A stretch of 7,862 nucleotides of DNA from Thermotogaceae bacterium. GTDB lineage: Bacteria; Thermotogota; Thermotogae; Thermotogales; Thermotogaceae. The translations under genes and the position numbers were made by a program. The notes below the pieces were generated by a model. The model saw only the letters and a list, made by a program, of their open reading frames with translations, was not told where the DNA came from and did not search any database. The DNA lies in the NCBI GenBank assembly GCA_027038385.1, contig JALVXE010000155.1:490-8351 (forward strand), given 5' to 3'. This document shows positions 1 to 6,676 of the stretch, one piece after another. Within the stretch, counting starts at the first letter, position 1. Each line of letters begins with the position of its first letter.

Positions 1-189
1 AGAAGGTGCCCGAAAAACGAGGCTAAAGACAGGATAGAGAAGATCGGAGAGATCTTCAAGGATTCTCACAAAGTCAAGCCAACTTTTTCGTATGGGATAA
101 CGAGATTCTCGGGCGACTTGAACGAATCCGTAAAACTGGCTGACGAGAGGATGTACAAGATGAAGAGGAATTCAAAATCAAACATATAG
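1..189 (+). CDS. C-terminal end of a GGDEF-domain protein (probable diguanylate cyclase), partial
   Basis: An open frame runs from the first base to a TAG at 187-189 and gives 62 residues. The pattern fits the last part of a GGDEF domain: a strand reading TFSYGIT (residues 28-34), then the closing helix LADERMYKMKR (46-56), matching the usual family ending of a small strand, an Asp/Ala pair and M-Y-x-x-K. GGDEF proteins make cyclic di-GMP from two GTP. The GGDEF signature, the inhibitory site and any sensor domain lie outside the window, so activity and input cannot be judged. All six arginines use AGA or AGG. It is the only plus-strand gene, and its last 12 bases overlap the 3' end of the helicase gene on the other strand. 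No intrinsic terminator follows it. Confidence 0.8.
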   Translation, partial: RRCPKNEAKDRIEKIGEIFKDSHKVKPTFSYGITRFSGDLNESVKLADERMYKMKRNSKSNI

Positions 190-2133
190 CACCTTCCCAT
201 TTTTCTCAATGTAGGATTTCAAATCTCTGTAGACTGGATTCTTTGATAGCGTCTCGAAATCGCCGACGACTATGAGTTTGCTCTTAGCCCTCGTTATTGA
301 AACGTTGAGTCTTCTGAGATCTTCCAAAAACCCGAGATCCCCTTCTGTGTTGCTCCTAACGAAAGAGATTACTATGACTTCCTTTTCTCTACCCTGAAAC
401 GCATCTACCGTACTCGTCTTTATATCTTCGGGAAGTAACCCTTTCAAAACGTCGACTTGATCATCGTATGGGGTTATCACTCCTATATCGTTTTTCTCAA
501 CTCCCATAAGTATTAAACTCTCAACCAACTCTTTCACTATCTCCGCTTCAAGTATGTTCTCTCTTGAGGTGGATCCTTTTCTTTTTCTCTCCCATTTTCT
601 TGGATTATTCGACGTGTCTATGAGTGCCAAGGGCGATGAAGGATCTAGAGCTTTGGATAACGCAGTCGTCAAAGGACACCTTATCCCGAGCATGCTGAGT
701 GTTCTGTTTCTCACGCTCTCATGGGCTATGAGCTTTCCACTGTAAAACTTCTCGGATGAAAATTTCATTATCTTCTCGTTCATCCTGTACTGCATCCTGA
801 GAATCTCAGATAAATCTGGGTATCTATCGATGAGTCTTTCGAAGAGGGTTTTTGACAGGATACTCTCCGCTTTCAAACTCAAAACAGTTGGTGGAAGTTG
901 TTTGTGATCTCCCGCCATGATTAGGCTCTTTGACAGAACGAGGGGGATGTAGCTCGAAGGTTCTGTGGATTGAGTGGCTTCATCGTGAACCAAAACATCG
1001 AACTTTTCACCTTCCATGTAATCCATCCCGAAAGACGAGTTCGTCCCTACAACCACTCTAGATTTTGATAGAACACTCTTCACGATGACTTTCTCGAGTT
1101 CTCTTGCACTATCGAGAAGACGGGAAACCTTTCTGTTAACCTCTATCCACCTGGCCATGGAAGATACCACTCTAGATGGAACGCCTCTGAAACTTCTGCC
1201 CGTTTTGGCAATGTTCAGTATCTCTTCGTCGCTCATTCCCCTTCTATACCTTGGAGAAGGCTTTATGAATCTGTCACGCTCTTCCATCGATTTCTGTGCT
1301 TCTCTTCGAAGCTTCTCTACTTTCTTGTAGTCCTTCGTCGACTGAACGACATAGGAGAGTATGTGCTCCAGAAGTTTCTTTTCCACCCTAGCAGGATGGC
1401 CTATTCTCAAAGCCTTTACACCTTTGTTTATCAACATCTCGAGCAGGTTGTCAACCGCCGAGTTGGAATCCGCCGATACAGCTACTCTCTTTCCCAACCT
1501 AACCAGCTGAACGATCGTCTCAGTGAGCGTTCTTGTCTTTCCAGTTCCCGGAGGTCCGTGGACTAGAAAAATTCTCGAACCGAGAGCTTTCAAAACGGCG
1601 TCCCTTTGAAACTCGTTCAATTCGGTATCTGAAAAATCGATTTCGGTTTTCTCAATCCTCGCCTCGAACTTTCCCAAAACAGCGTCCCTTATCCAACTGG
1701 CGTTTTCAGAACTTTCCACGATCTCTATAGCTCTTTCCATCCGCTTGAAGGTGATGTCGTTAAAAAATAGGTCTATCCTCACCCATCTTGATAGAACCCA
1801 CTTCGGTGGTGGATCGTTCAGAGCTACCGATATAGACCTTGAGGTCTTTGAGACAACGGTTCCTGTGAGATCGCTCCTTAAAGGATTTCCCTTACTTATA
1901 AGAACTACGTCCCCAACGTCTATCTCCGTATCTATGGGTTTAGATCTTCCAAATTTGACAACATAAAAACCACCAAGGTCTCTTCCCTGGTAGCTTCCCC
2001 TCATGTTGAGAACAGCTCTTCCGAGCTTTTCCCTCTTCTCACCGCTTAGTCTCCTTATCTCGTCTATCGCTGCCTTCTTCTCTTCCTCTCTTTCAAGATT
2101 CACAGCCCACTTGAGTTTCTCGAAGTAATTCAT
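178..2133 (-). CDS. Upf1/IGHMBP2-type superfamily 1 helicase
   Basis: This 651-residue protein carries a full set of SF1B (Upf1-like) helicase motifs. They are Q-motif LNEFQRDAV (172-180), Walker A GPPGTGKT (193-200), motif Ia around SADSNSAVDNL (220-230), motif II DEATQ (384-388), motif III GDHKQLPP (408-415), motif IV QYRM (448-451), motif V VDAFQGREKEV (576-586) and motif VI NVSITRAKSKL (610-620). Residues about 65-125 look like the beta-barrel domain of this family, and a charged helical segment (about 250-350) sits between motifs Ia and II. R3H and zinc-finger tails, found in the eukaryotic relatives, are absent. Length and sequence resemble the helicase I recall as TM0005 of T. maritima. 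The expected role is ATP-driven unwinding of DNA or RNA with 5'-3' polarity, but the substrate is unknown. The ATG overlaps the mscS stop as ATGA and has no Shine-Dalgarno sequence, so translation probably depends on mscS. Confidence 0.92.
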   Translation of the reverse strand: MNYFEKLKWAVNLEREEEKKAAIDEIRRLSGEKREKLGRAVLNMRGSYQGRDLGGFYVVKFGRSKPIDTEIDVGDVVLISKGNPLRSDLTGTVVSKTSRSISVALNDPPPKWVLSRWVRIDLFFNDITFKRMERAIEIVESSENASWIRDAVLGKFEARIEKTEIDFSDTELNEFQRDAVLKALGSRIFLVHGPPGTGKTRTLTETIVQLVRLGKRVAVSADSNSAVDNLLEMLINKGVKALRIGHPARVEKKLLEHILSYVVQSTKDYKKVEKLRREAQKSMEERDRFIKPSPRYRRGMSDEEILNIAKTGRSFRGVPSRVVSSMARWIEVNRKVSRLLDSARELEKVIVKSVLSKSRVVVGTNSSFGMDYMEGEKFDVLVHDEATQSTEPSSYIPLVLSKSLIMAGDHKQLPPTVLSLKAESILSKTLFERLIDRYPDLSEILRMQYRMNEKIMKFSSEKFYSGKLIAHESVRNRTLSMLGIRCPLTTALSKALDPSSPLALIDTSNNPRKWERKRKGSTSRENILEAEIVKELVESLILMGVEKNDIGVITPYDDQVDVLKGLLPEDIKTSTVDAFQGREKEVIVISFVRSNTEGDLGFLEDLRRLNVSITRAKSKLIVVGDFETLSKNPVYRDLKSYIEKNGKVLYV

Positions 2134-2897
2134 GACTTGTCTTTCATATGAACGTCCAGCTGGTTGAACGGTATCTCTATTCCCTCCTCATCGAATCTCC
2201 TCTTTATCCTCAGCGCGAGATTCATCTGTGAATCGAAGTAGTTTTCCCTTCTGACCCAGAACCTCAGTTTGAAATCTATAGACGAGGCACCAAAACCTTC
2301 AAAAGTCACAAATGGGGTTGGATCTTTCTCTACCGTTTCCTCCTTCTCGAGGCATTCCTTCAAAACCCTAACAACTTTTTCCAGATCCGAATCGTAAGCC
2401 ACTCCTATTGACATCTCGATCCTTCTAACGCTCGACGGCCAGAGGTTGGTTATCACCTCGCTCCAAACGGATTTGTTCGGGATCATCACTCTCTTTCCAT
2501 CGAATGTTCTCACCACAGTGTGGTTCACGGTTATGGATTCAACGGTCCCGACTGTTCCGGAGATGTCCACCGTTTCCCCATCCTTCACGGCTCCGCTCAG
2601 GAGTAGGAATATCCCCGATACGAAATTCGACAGAGGCTCTTGGAGTGCGAGACCTACGACGATACTACCTATTCCCAACGAAGCCACTAGACCCGTTATG
2701 CTAACGTTCCAGAACCCGAGTACTATCATGAGGGCTATCAATGCTATAACGGATCCAATGATCGTTTTCAGAGTACCTGACATTTTTTTAGGTTGCTTTA
2801 GCTTACTCAGGGTTTTCTCCAAAGTTGCTAAAATCACTTTATACAGGAAGTATGCTACAACCACTACAGCAATGCTCAGCACGATCTTTAGAGCCAC
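2130..2897 (-). CDS. mscS: Small-conductance mechanosensitive channel, MscS family
   Basis: This 255-residue membrane protein opens under membrane tension and releases solutes on osmotic downshift. Predicted segments are TM1 about 4-23, TM2 about 43-63 and the pore helix TM3 about 69-102, followed by a cytoplasmic beta domain (about 105-155) and an alpha/beta domain ending in the conserved FNQLDVH (244-250). Hand alignment with E. coli MscS is strong: VGLALQ (81-86), the IPN turn (139-141) and GVAYDSD (165-171) are shared. It lacks the E. coli N-terminal periplasmic extension of about 26 residues and is close to a minimal three-helix MscS. The start is GTG, chosen because GGAGGTGAT lies just upstream and TM1 begins at once. 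The gene begins 4 bases after the pulA stop and overlaps the helicase by 4 bases. At the position of E. coli A106 it has valine (V80). Confidence 0.95.
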   Translation of the reverse strand: MALKIVLSIAVVVVAYFLYKVILATLEKTLSKLKQPKKMSGTLKTIIGSVIALIALMIVLGFWNVSITGLVASLGIGSIVVGLALQEPLSNFVSGIFLLLSGAVKDGETVDISGTVGTVESITVNHTVVRTFDGKRVMIPNKSVWSEVITNLWPSSVRRIEMSIGVAYDSDLEKVVRVLKECLEKEETVEKDPTPFVTFEGFGASSIDFKLRFWVRRENYFDSQMNLALRIKRRFDEEGIEIPFNQLDVHMKDKS

Positions 2898-2900
2898 TGT

Positions 2901-2909
2901 ATCACCTCC
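2901..2909 (-). promoter_or_regulatory. Strong ribosome binding site of mscS, overlapping the pulA stop codon
   Basis: On the minus strand GGAGGTGAT is followed by three bases and then GTG. It matches the anti-Shine-Dalgarno end of 16S rRNA without mismatch and supports the GTG start. The TGA inside it is also the stop codon of pulA, so ribosomes finishing pulA clear the site they would reuse. The distance from the GGAGG core to the GTG is 7 bases. Confidence 0.85.
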
Positions 2910-4998
2910 AAAGGACGTTCATGGAGATAGGTTCTATTTTCAGAACGCCCTCTACCCTCCTTATCGTTTCAACCCCTGCTGAATTTTCATCTACAACAAG
3001 GTTCCAAACTCCTTCCGGCAGGTGATACTTCCTCGCGTTGAGACATCCATTCAAAATCACGAATATTTCCTTCCAAGGATCCTCGTTCATATGATAACCG
3101 AAGTACAGCACTATGAACAAGTTTTCAACTCTGAGAAGCTTGACCTTTTCTCTTATCTCATCTGGGTCATTCGTTCGGAAAGCTCTGTGATTTCTCCTCA
3201 GCTCCATCAAGCCCTTGTAGTATTCAAAGACATCCTTGAACATTTCTTTTCTCTTCCAATCGACGCCGTTTATTTCTATTGGAGCGTTATAAGAATTGGG
3301 ATTGAAGTTCTTCGTCCTGCAGAAGTCCTGGCCCAGGTGAAGAAATGGAATGCCAAGCGCCAGGATGCTCGCACCACCGGCTAGCTTCTGTGCCCTTTTC
3401 AGCTCTTCCTCAGTCCATTTTTTCGAATCTCTTCTTGAAGCCAGGACATTTTTATCCCACAAGGTGTGGTTATCATGACATTCAGAATAGTTCACTGTCT
3501 CTTCTGGCTTCGAAGTGAAACCCCCAAGGTACGATGGACTTCCAAGGAGAGCAACTGACAACCTTCTTTCAGTTCCAGGTTGAGCCATGACGAAACCTTT
3601 CTTTTCAACTTCGAAAACACTTCCTCTTATCGTATCCCTTATCTCGTCGTTGAACACCCCGTATCCTTTCCCTTTCTGGTCTCCTTTGAATATCCGAGTG
3701 GTTCCAGCTCCCCACGGCTCACCGTAGATGAGAACTGACGGCTTAATCTTTCTCAGACGTTTTGCGAGGTCCTCAACCAAGGACTTATCCATAACCCCCA
3801 TCTGATCGAACCTGAATCCGTCTATGTGGTACTCTTGTATCCAGTACTTCAGAGAATCCAGAACGAGCTTTTTCATCATCTTCCTCTCAGTGGCGGTGGT
3901 GTTTCCACACCCCGTTTCATCGACGTATTTTCCCTCCTTGGAGATCCTGTAGTAGTAGAACGGAACACTCGCATCAAACGGAGATTTCTCACCTATATCA
4001 AACGTGTGGGGAAACACAACATCCATTACCACCCTCAAGCCAAGTCTGTGAAGCTTCATCACCATCTCCTTGAAATCTCTTATCCTCACGTATGGATTGT
4101 AAGGATCGGTGGAATATTTTCCAGACGGAACCATGTAAAGATATGGATCGTACCCCCAGTTGTAACAGCTTTCATCGTCTTCCATGCAACTTCTGAATAT
4201 CATGGAAGGCATTATCTGAACGTGAGTTATACCGAGTTCAACTAGGTGCTTTGTGGCTTTTCCCCCAGCAACTACACCCAGATATCCTCCCTTAACTTCG
4301 TCCGTTATCTCATCATCGAAAGCGGTTATATCCGCTATGTGTATCTCATACACGATGGAATCCGTGGGGTTGTCAAGAGCGGGAATTATATCCCTTTCCC
4401 AACCCTCGGGATTGGATTTCTCAAGGTCTACAACGGCGCTTTTACCTCCATTCACGGATACGGATTTTGAGTATATATCCACCGTTCTGACGGTCTTTCC
4501 ACACCTATCTATCTCGTATAGGTAAAACCATCCGTCCAGATTCCCATCGACGTTGGTTTCCCAAACACCGTCTTCTCTTTCCTCCATGTCCACCACCACG
4601 TCTGGATCGTCCGAATCATAGTCCTCGTACAGAAGAAGCCTTACACTTTTGGCCACCGGACTCCATATTCTAAAAGTGGTTTTGTCCTCGGTGTATAGAT
4701 ACCCGAGATCTTCATCCTCCTCTGGCGTGATCTCTTCGAGAACATCGACTGGACATACCCAAAATGTCTTTCCATCCTGTTCGATCACAACTTCTTTCAA
4801 ATCGAACGGGGAAAGCTTTGTCTCAGGTATCATCTTCACGTGATTCGAAGAGGGTGAATCCATGGCAAGGATGAAATCCACCGGCTTTCCGGAGATCGAG
4901 AGATTGAGCGAAAGATCCTCCCCTAGATGAACTTCTTGATCGAAATAGAGATCTATCGTGTTGAACGCGGGTATCTTTGCCCAAACTAAGTTCTTCAC
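2902..4998 (-). CDS. pulA: Type I pullulanase (GH13 alpha-1,6 debranching enzyme), cytoplasmic form
   Basis: This 698-residue enzyme should hydrolyse alpha-1,6 branch points in pullulan, glycogen-like glucans or branched maltodextrins. An N-terminal beta domain (about 1-90) and a CBM48-like domain (about 98-190) precede the GH13 barrel (about 213-605) and a C-terminal beta domain (about 615-698). The type I signature YNWGYDP is at 279-285. GH13 regions are I DVVFPHT (326-332), II GFRFDQ with nucleophile D398, III YGEPW with acid/base E427, and IV ECHDNHTLWD with transition-state Asp D509. The start is GTG with GGGAGG 8 bases upstream; an in-frame TAG 36 bases further up excludes a longer form. 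There is no signal peptide and no CBM41 domain, unlike the longer secreted Thermotoga pullulanase I recall (about 840 residues), so it probably acts inside the cell. It heads the pulA-mscS-helicase unit. Confidence 0.94.
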   Translation of the reverse strand: MKNLVWAKIPAFNTIDLYFDQEVHLGEDLSLNLSISGKPVDFILAMDSPSSNHVKMIPETKLSPFDLKEVVIEQDGKTFWVCPVDVLEEITPEEDEDLGYLYTEDKTTFRIWSPVAKSVRLLLYEDYDSDDPDVVVDMEEREDGVWETNVDGNLDGWFYLYEIDRCGKTVRTVDIYSKSVSVNGGKSAVVDLEKSNPEGWERDIIPALDNPTDSIVYEIHIADITAFDDEITDEVKGGYLGVVAGGKATKHLVELGITHVQIMPSMIFRSCMEDDESCYNWGYDPYLYMVPSGKYSTDPYNPYVRIRDFKEMVMKLHRLGLRVVMDVVFPHTFDIGEKSPFDASVPFYYYRISKEGKYVDETGCGNTTATERKMMKKLVLDSLKYWIQEYHIDGFRFDQMGVMDKSLVEDLAKRLRKIKPSVLIYGEPWGAGTTRIFKGDQKGKGYGVFNDEIRDTIRGSVFEVEKKGFVMAQPGTERRLSVALLGSPSYLGGFTSKPEETVNYSECHDNHTLWDKNVLASRRDSKKWTEEELKRAQKLAGGASILALGIPFLHLGQDFCRTKNFNPNSYNAPIEINGVDWKRKEMFKDVFEYYKGLMELRRNHRAFRTNDPDEIREKVKLLRVENLFIVLYFGYHMNEDPWKEIFVILNGCLNARKYHLPEGVWNLVVDENSAGVETIRRVEGVLKIEPISMNVLWR

Positions 4999-5006
4999 CT
5001 CTGATT

Positions 5007-5012
5007 CCTCCC
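5007..5012 (-). promoter_or_regulatory. Ribosome binding site of pulA
   Basis: The minus strand reads GGGAGG, then an 8-base spacer, then GTG at 4998-4996. This decides the GTG start of pulA. No in-frame ATG lies between it and the upstream in-frame stop at 5035-5037. Confidence 0.8.
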
Positions 5013-5037
5013 TGATCGCATCTGTACGGCAGATCTA

Positions 5038-5043
5038 ATTATA
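5038..5043 (-). promoter_or_regulatory. Putative -10 element of a promoter for pulA-mscS-helicase
   Basis: The minus strand reads TATAAT, a perfect sigma-70/SigA -10 hexamer, 39 bases before the pulA GTG. A start about 7 bases downstream would give a leader of roughly 30 bases carrying the GGGAGG site. The -35 is weak: the best candidate at 18-base spacing is TTAGGA (5062-5067), three of six matches, and it lies in the loop and stem edge of the terminator hairpin. There is no extended -10 TG. The box is real in sequence, but promoter activity is inferred. Confidence 0.5.
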
Positions 5044-5044
5044 G

Positions 5045-5074
5045 AAAAAAGCCGGGTGAATTCCTAAACCCGGC
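5045..5074 (-). terminator. Intrinsic terminator after the pyrG-PHP-DUF72-ylqF unit
   Basis: On the minus strand a perfect 7-base stem, GCCGGGT pairing with ACCCGGC (5068-5074 with 5051-5057), encloses a 10-base loop and is followed at once by six T residues (5050-5045). It lies 22 bases past the GTPase stop codon. The plus-strand side has no T run, so it should stop only leftward transcription. Confidence 0.92.
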
Positions 5075-5096
5075 GACTCTCCAACAGGACATTCTG

Positions 5097-5891
5097 TTAA
5101 ATCTCGAATATCTCCTCCGGTTCTTCGAAGCTCATCCTCCCTAACTTCCCATTGTACACATCATGGAAGAACTTGTGCGAAGCCCTTTCCTTATCAACCA
5201 GTCCACCTTTCAGAATCATACCATGCTTTCTCCCGAAGAATTCTAAAAACTCATCAAAGTTGCTGACTTCCCCCACCATGTCTTTAACAACGCCTGGATA
5301 TCTCCTTCTGAGGATATCAAAGGCGAGCTCTTGGATCTCCCAATCGTTCAGCTTTTCAACGACTATAGATCCGACCAGAAGCAATTTCGCGGCTAGTTCC
5401 TTGCTGAATAGTTCACTGTAAAGTATTCCAGGAGTGTCGATTATTCTAACACTGTCGTTTATCTGTATCCATTGAACACCTCTGGTCACACCCGGAACCG
5501 CTCCAACCTTCGTCGATCTCCTACCTTTCAACCTGTTCGTAAAAGAAGATTTCCCAACGTTTGGAAGACCGACTATTAGTGCTCGAACGTTCGAAGCCTC
5601 CCCGAATATCATCTTCAGAAGTTTTCTTGACCTATCACCCTTTTTCGTGATTATGATTCTCTCTCCACGGCTTCTGTAGAAATATTCCCACTTCTCTGTA
5701 ACAGACTCATCGGCTATATCGGATTTGTTGAAAATTATCACGGACTTCTTTCCCCTGAAAAGTTTTTCTCTCTCGTAAGCTCCCGTGGCAAAAGGTGCCC
5801 TGGCGTCTCTTACCTCCAGGACGTAATTCACAGCTTTGACGAGCTCGGCGATCTTTTTCTTAGCCCTTTGTATGTGACCGGCATTCCACAT
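5097..5891 (-). CDS. ylqF: YlqF/RbgA-type circularly permuted GTPase, ribosome assembly
   Basis: This GTPase of 264 residues should act in late assembly of the 50S ribosomal subunit, the role shown for RbgA/YlqF in Bacillus subtilis. Its G motifs are in permuted order: G4 NKSD (55-58), then G1 GLPNVGKSS (108-116), then PGVTRGVQW (133-141) and G3 DTPG (152-155). A helical C-terminal domain covers about 160-264. The ATG at 5891 is preferred over a TTG five codons upstream because that longer reading would translate the Shine-Dalgarno sequence AGGAGG itself as Arg-Arg. With the ATG the protein begins MWNAGHI, close to the expected start of the family. The usual W-[FY]-P-G-H motif is WNAGH here, with Ala for Pro. 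The gene is last in its unit, 11 bases after the DUF72 stop and just before the terminator. Confidence 0.93.
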   Translation of the reverse strand: MWNAGHIQRAKKKIAELVKAVNYVLEVRDARAPFATGAYEREKLFRGKKSVIIFNKSDIADESVTEKWEYFYRSRGERIIITKKGDRSRKLLKMIFGEASNVRALIVGLPNVGKSSFTNRLKGRRSTKVGAVPGVTRGVQWIQINDSVRIIDTPGILYSELFSKELAAKLLLVGSIVVEKLNDWEIQELAFDILRRRYPGVVKDMVGEVSNFDEFLEFFGRKHGMILKGGLVDKERASHKFFHDVYNGKLGRMSFEEPEEIFEI

Positions 5892-5897
5892 AGTTTC

Positions 5898-5903
5898 CCT
5901 CCT
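5898..5903 (-). promoter_or_regulatory. Ribosome binding site that sets the ylqF start
   Basis: The minus strand reads TGAGGAGGGAAACTATG. AGGAGG is followed by a 6-base spacer and the ATG at 5891. The TGA at its left end is the DUF72 stop codon, so stop and ribosome binding site share a base. This argues against the TTG at 5906 as the start. Confidence 0.85.
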
Positions 5904-6676
5904 CAAATTTCAAGAAGCTCTTTCAGCTTCAGCGCGTTTTTAACAGCTTGGCCCCTGTGGCAGTTATTGAAGTACACAAGAACGTCTTTCACATCCCCAT
6001 AGATCCTCTTTATATCGCTTGAAAACATTTTCAGATCCTCTTCCGAGTACATGTAATCGTATCTATCGTGACTCGAGTCGAACCATCGCCTGTTTCTACC
6101 GTGAAATCTGAAGTATGCCATGTCTGCTGTAGCCAGAACCTTGTAAGGGAAAAGCCCTTTAAGCTTTGGTTCATCAACCACCACGAACGTTATCTCGTTG
6201 TCTCTCAAAAACTCGTATACCTCATTTCTATCCCAGCTATTGTGCCTGAACTCTATGGATAGAGGCCTGAATGTATTCGAAATTTGTTTAATGTATTTTA
6301 AACCTTTTTTTGAAAATTTAAAAGAATACGGAAACTGTGCGAGGTGTGTTAGAAGTCTTTTCTCATCTTCCATAGGTTTTAGCGCACCTAAGTATGACTT
6401 CACGGCACTCTGATCGACATTTCCATCTCTCCACGACTGATGGGTCACTTGACTCGGAAGTTTTACAGAAAATTTGAAATCTCCCGGAGTTTTTCTGAGT
6501 ATGGACACGATGGTTCTATAAGATGGAATGGTGTAGTAAGTGAAGTTCAACTCCACCGTGTTAAACCCAAGACGAGACCAATAATAGGTGAGCATCTGAG
6601 ATTTTTTGATACCTTCAGGATACGCTGTTCCCACCCAGTCGTTAAACGAGTACCCGCTCGTTCCAATATATATCAA
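5903..6676 (-). CDS. DUF72 (YecE-like) TIM-barrel protein, function unknown
   Basis: This 257-residue protein belongs to the DUF72/YecE family. Typical blocks are the N-terminal IGTSGYSFNDWVG (4-16), VELNFTYY (41-48), FKFSVKLP (67-74), IEFRHNSW (141-148), AYFRFHGR (187-194) with YDYMYSEEDL (206-215), and the end block VYFNNCHRGQAVKNA (234-248). The fold is a TIM barrel. I recall a computational study suggesting that a T. maritima family member resembles endonuclease IV, but no biochemical function is settled. The start is TTG, overlapping the PHP stop as TTGA, with GGAGG 10 bases upstream. It is needed because the first conserved strand starts at residue 2 and the next Met is residue 28. One segment (about residues 117-132) is lysine-rich and encoded by very AT-rich DNA. 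The gene is third of four in its unit. Confidence 0.92.
   Translation of the reverse strand: MIYIGTSGYSFNDWVGTAYPEGIKKSQMLTYYWSRLGFNTVELNFTYYTIPSYRTIVSILRKTPGDFKFSVKLPSQVTHQSWRDGNVDQSAVKSYLGALKPMEDEKRLLTHLAQFPYSFKFSKKGLKYIKQISNTFRPLSIEFRHNSWDRNEVYEFLRDNEITFVVVDEPKLKGLFPYKVLATADMAYFRFHGRNRRWFDSSHDRYDYMYSEEDLKMFSSDIKRIYGDVKDVLVYFNNCHRGQAVKNALKLKELLEI

Noticed and set aside
178..2133. Helicase as part of an anti-phage defence island
   Set aside because: SF1 helicases occur in defence systems, but no nuclease, methylase or other defence gene is next to it. The neighbours are metabolic and housekeeping genes, and the sequence resembles a chromosomal Thermotoga helicase.
2446..2982. 178-codon plus-strand open frame antisense to mscS and the end of pulA
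   Set aside because: It lies wholly under two well-recognised minus-strand genes and its translation has no family-like pattern. Long antisense frames arise here because the codons whose complements are stops (TTA, CTA, TCA) are scarce in the real genes.
3826..4470. Two adjacent plus-strand open frames (139 and 74 codons) antisense to pulA
   Set aside because: Both fall in the conserved catalytic barrel of pulA, where the real reading frame is beyond doubt. The tandem look is chance.
5083..5098. Small inverted repeat AACAG/CTGTT around the ylqF stop codon
   Set aside because: A 5-base AT-containing stem with a 6-base loop and no T run is within chance, and the strong terminator lies just downstream.
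5892..5906. TTG at 5906 as start of the YlqF-type GTPase
   Set aside because: The first codons would be the Shine-Dalgarno sequence itself (AGG AGG). The ATG at 5891 has ideal spacing and matches the family N-terminus.
6305..6311. A7 run on the coding strand as a programmed frameshift site
   Set aside because: It fits a slippery heptamer in frame, but a -1 shift reaches a stop within about seven codons, there is no obvious stimulating hairpin, and the zero frame encodes a complete DUF72 protein.
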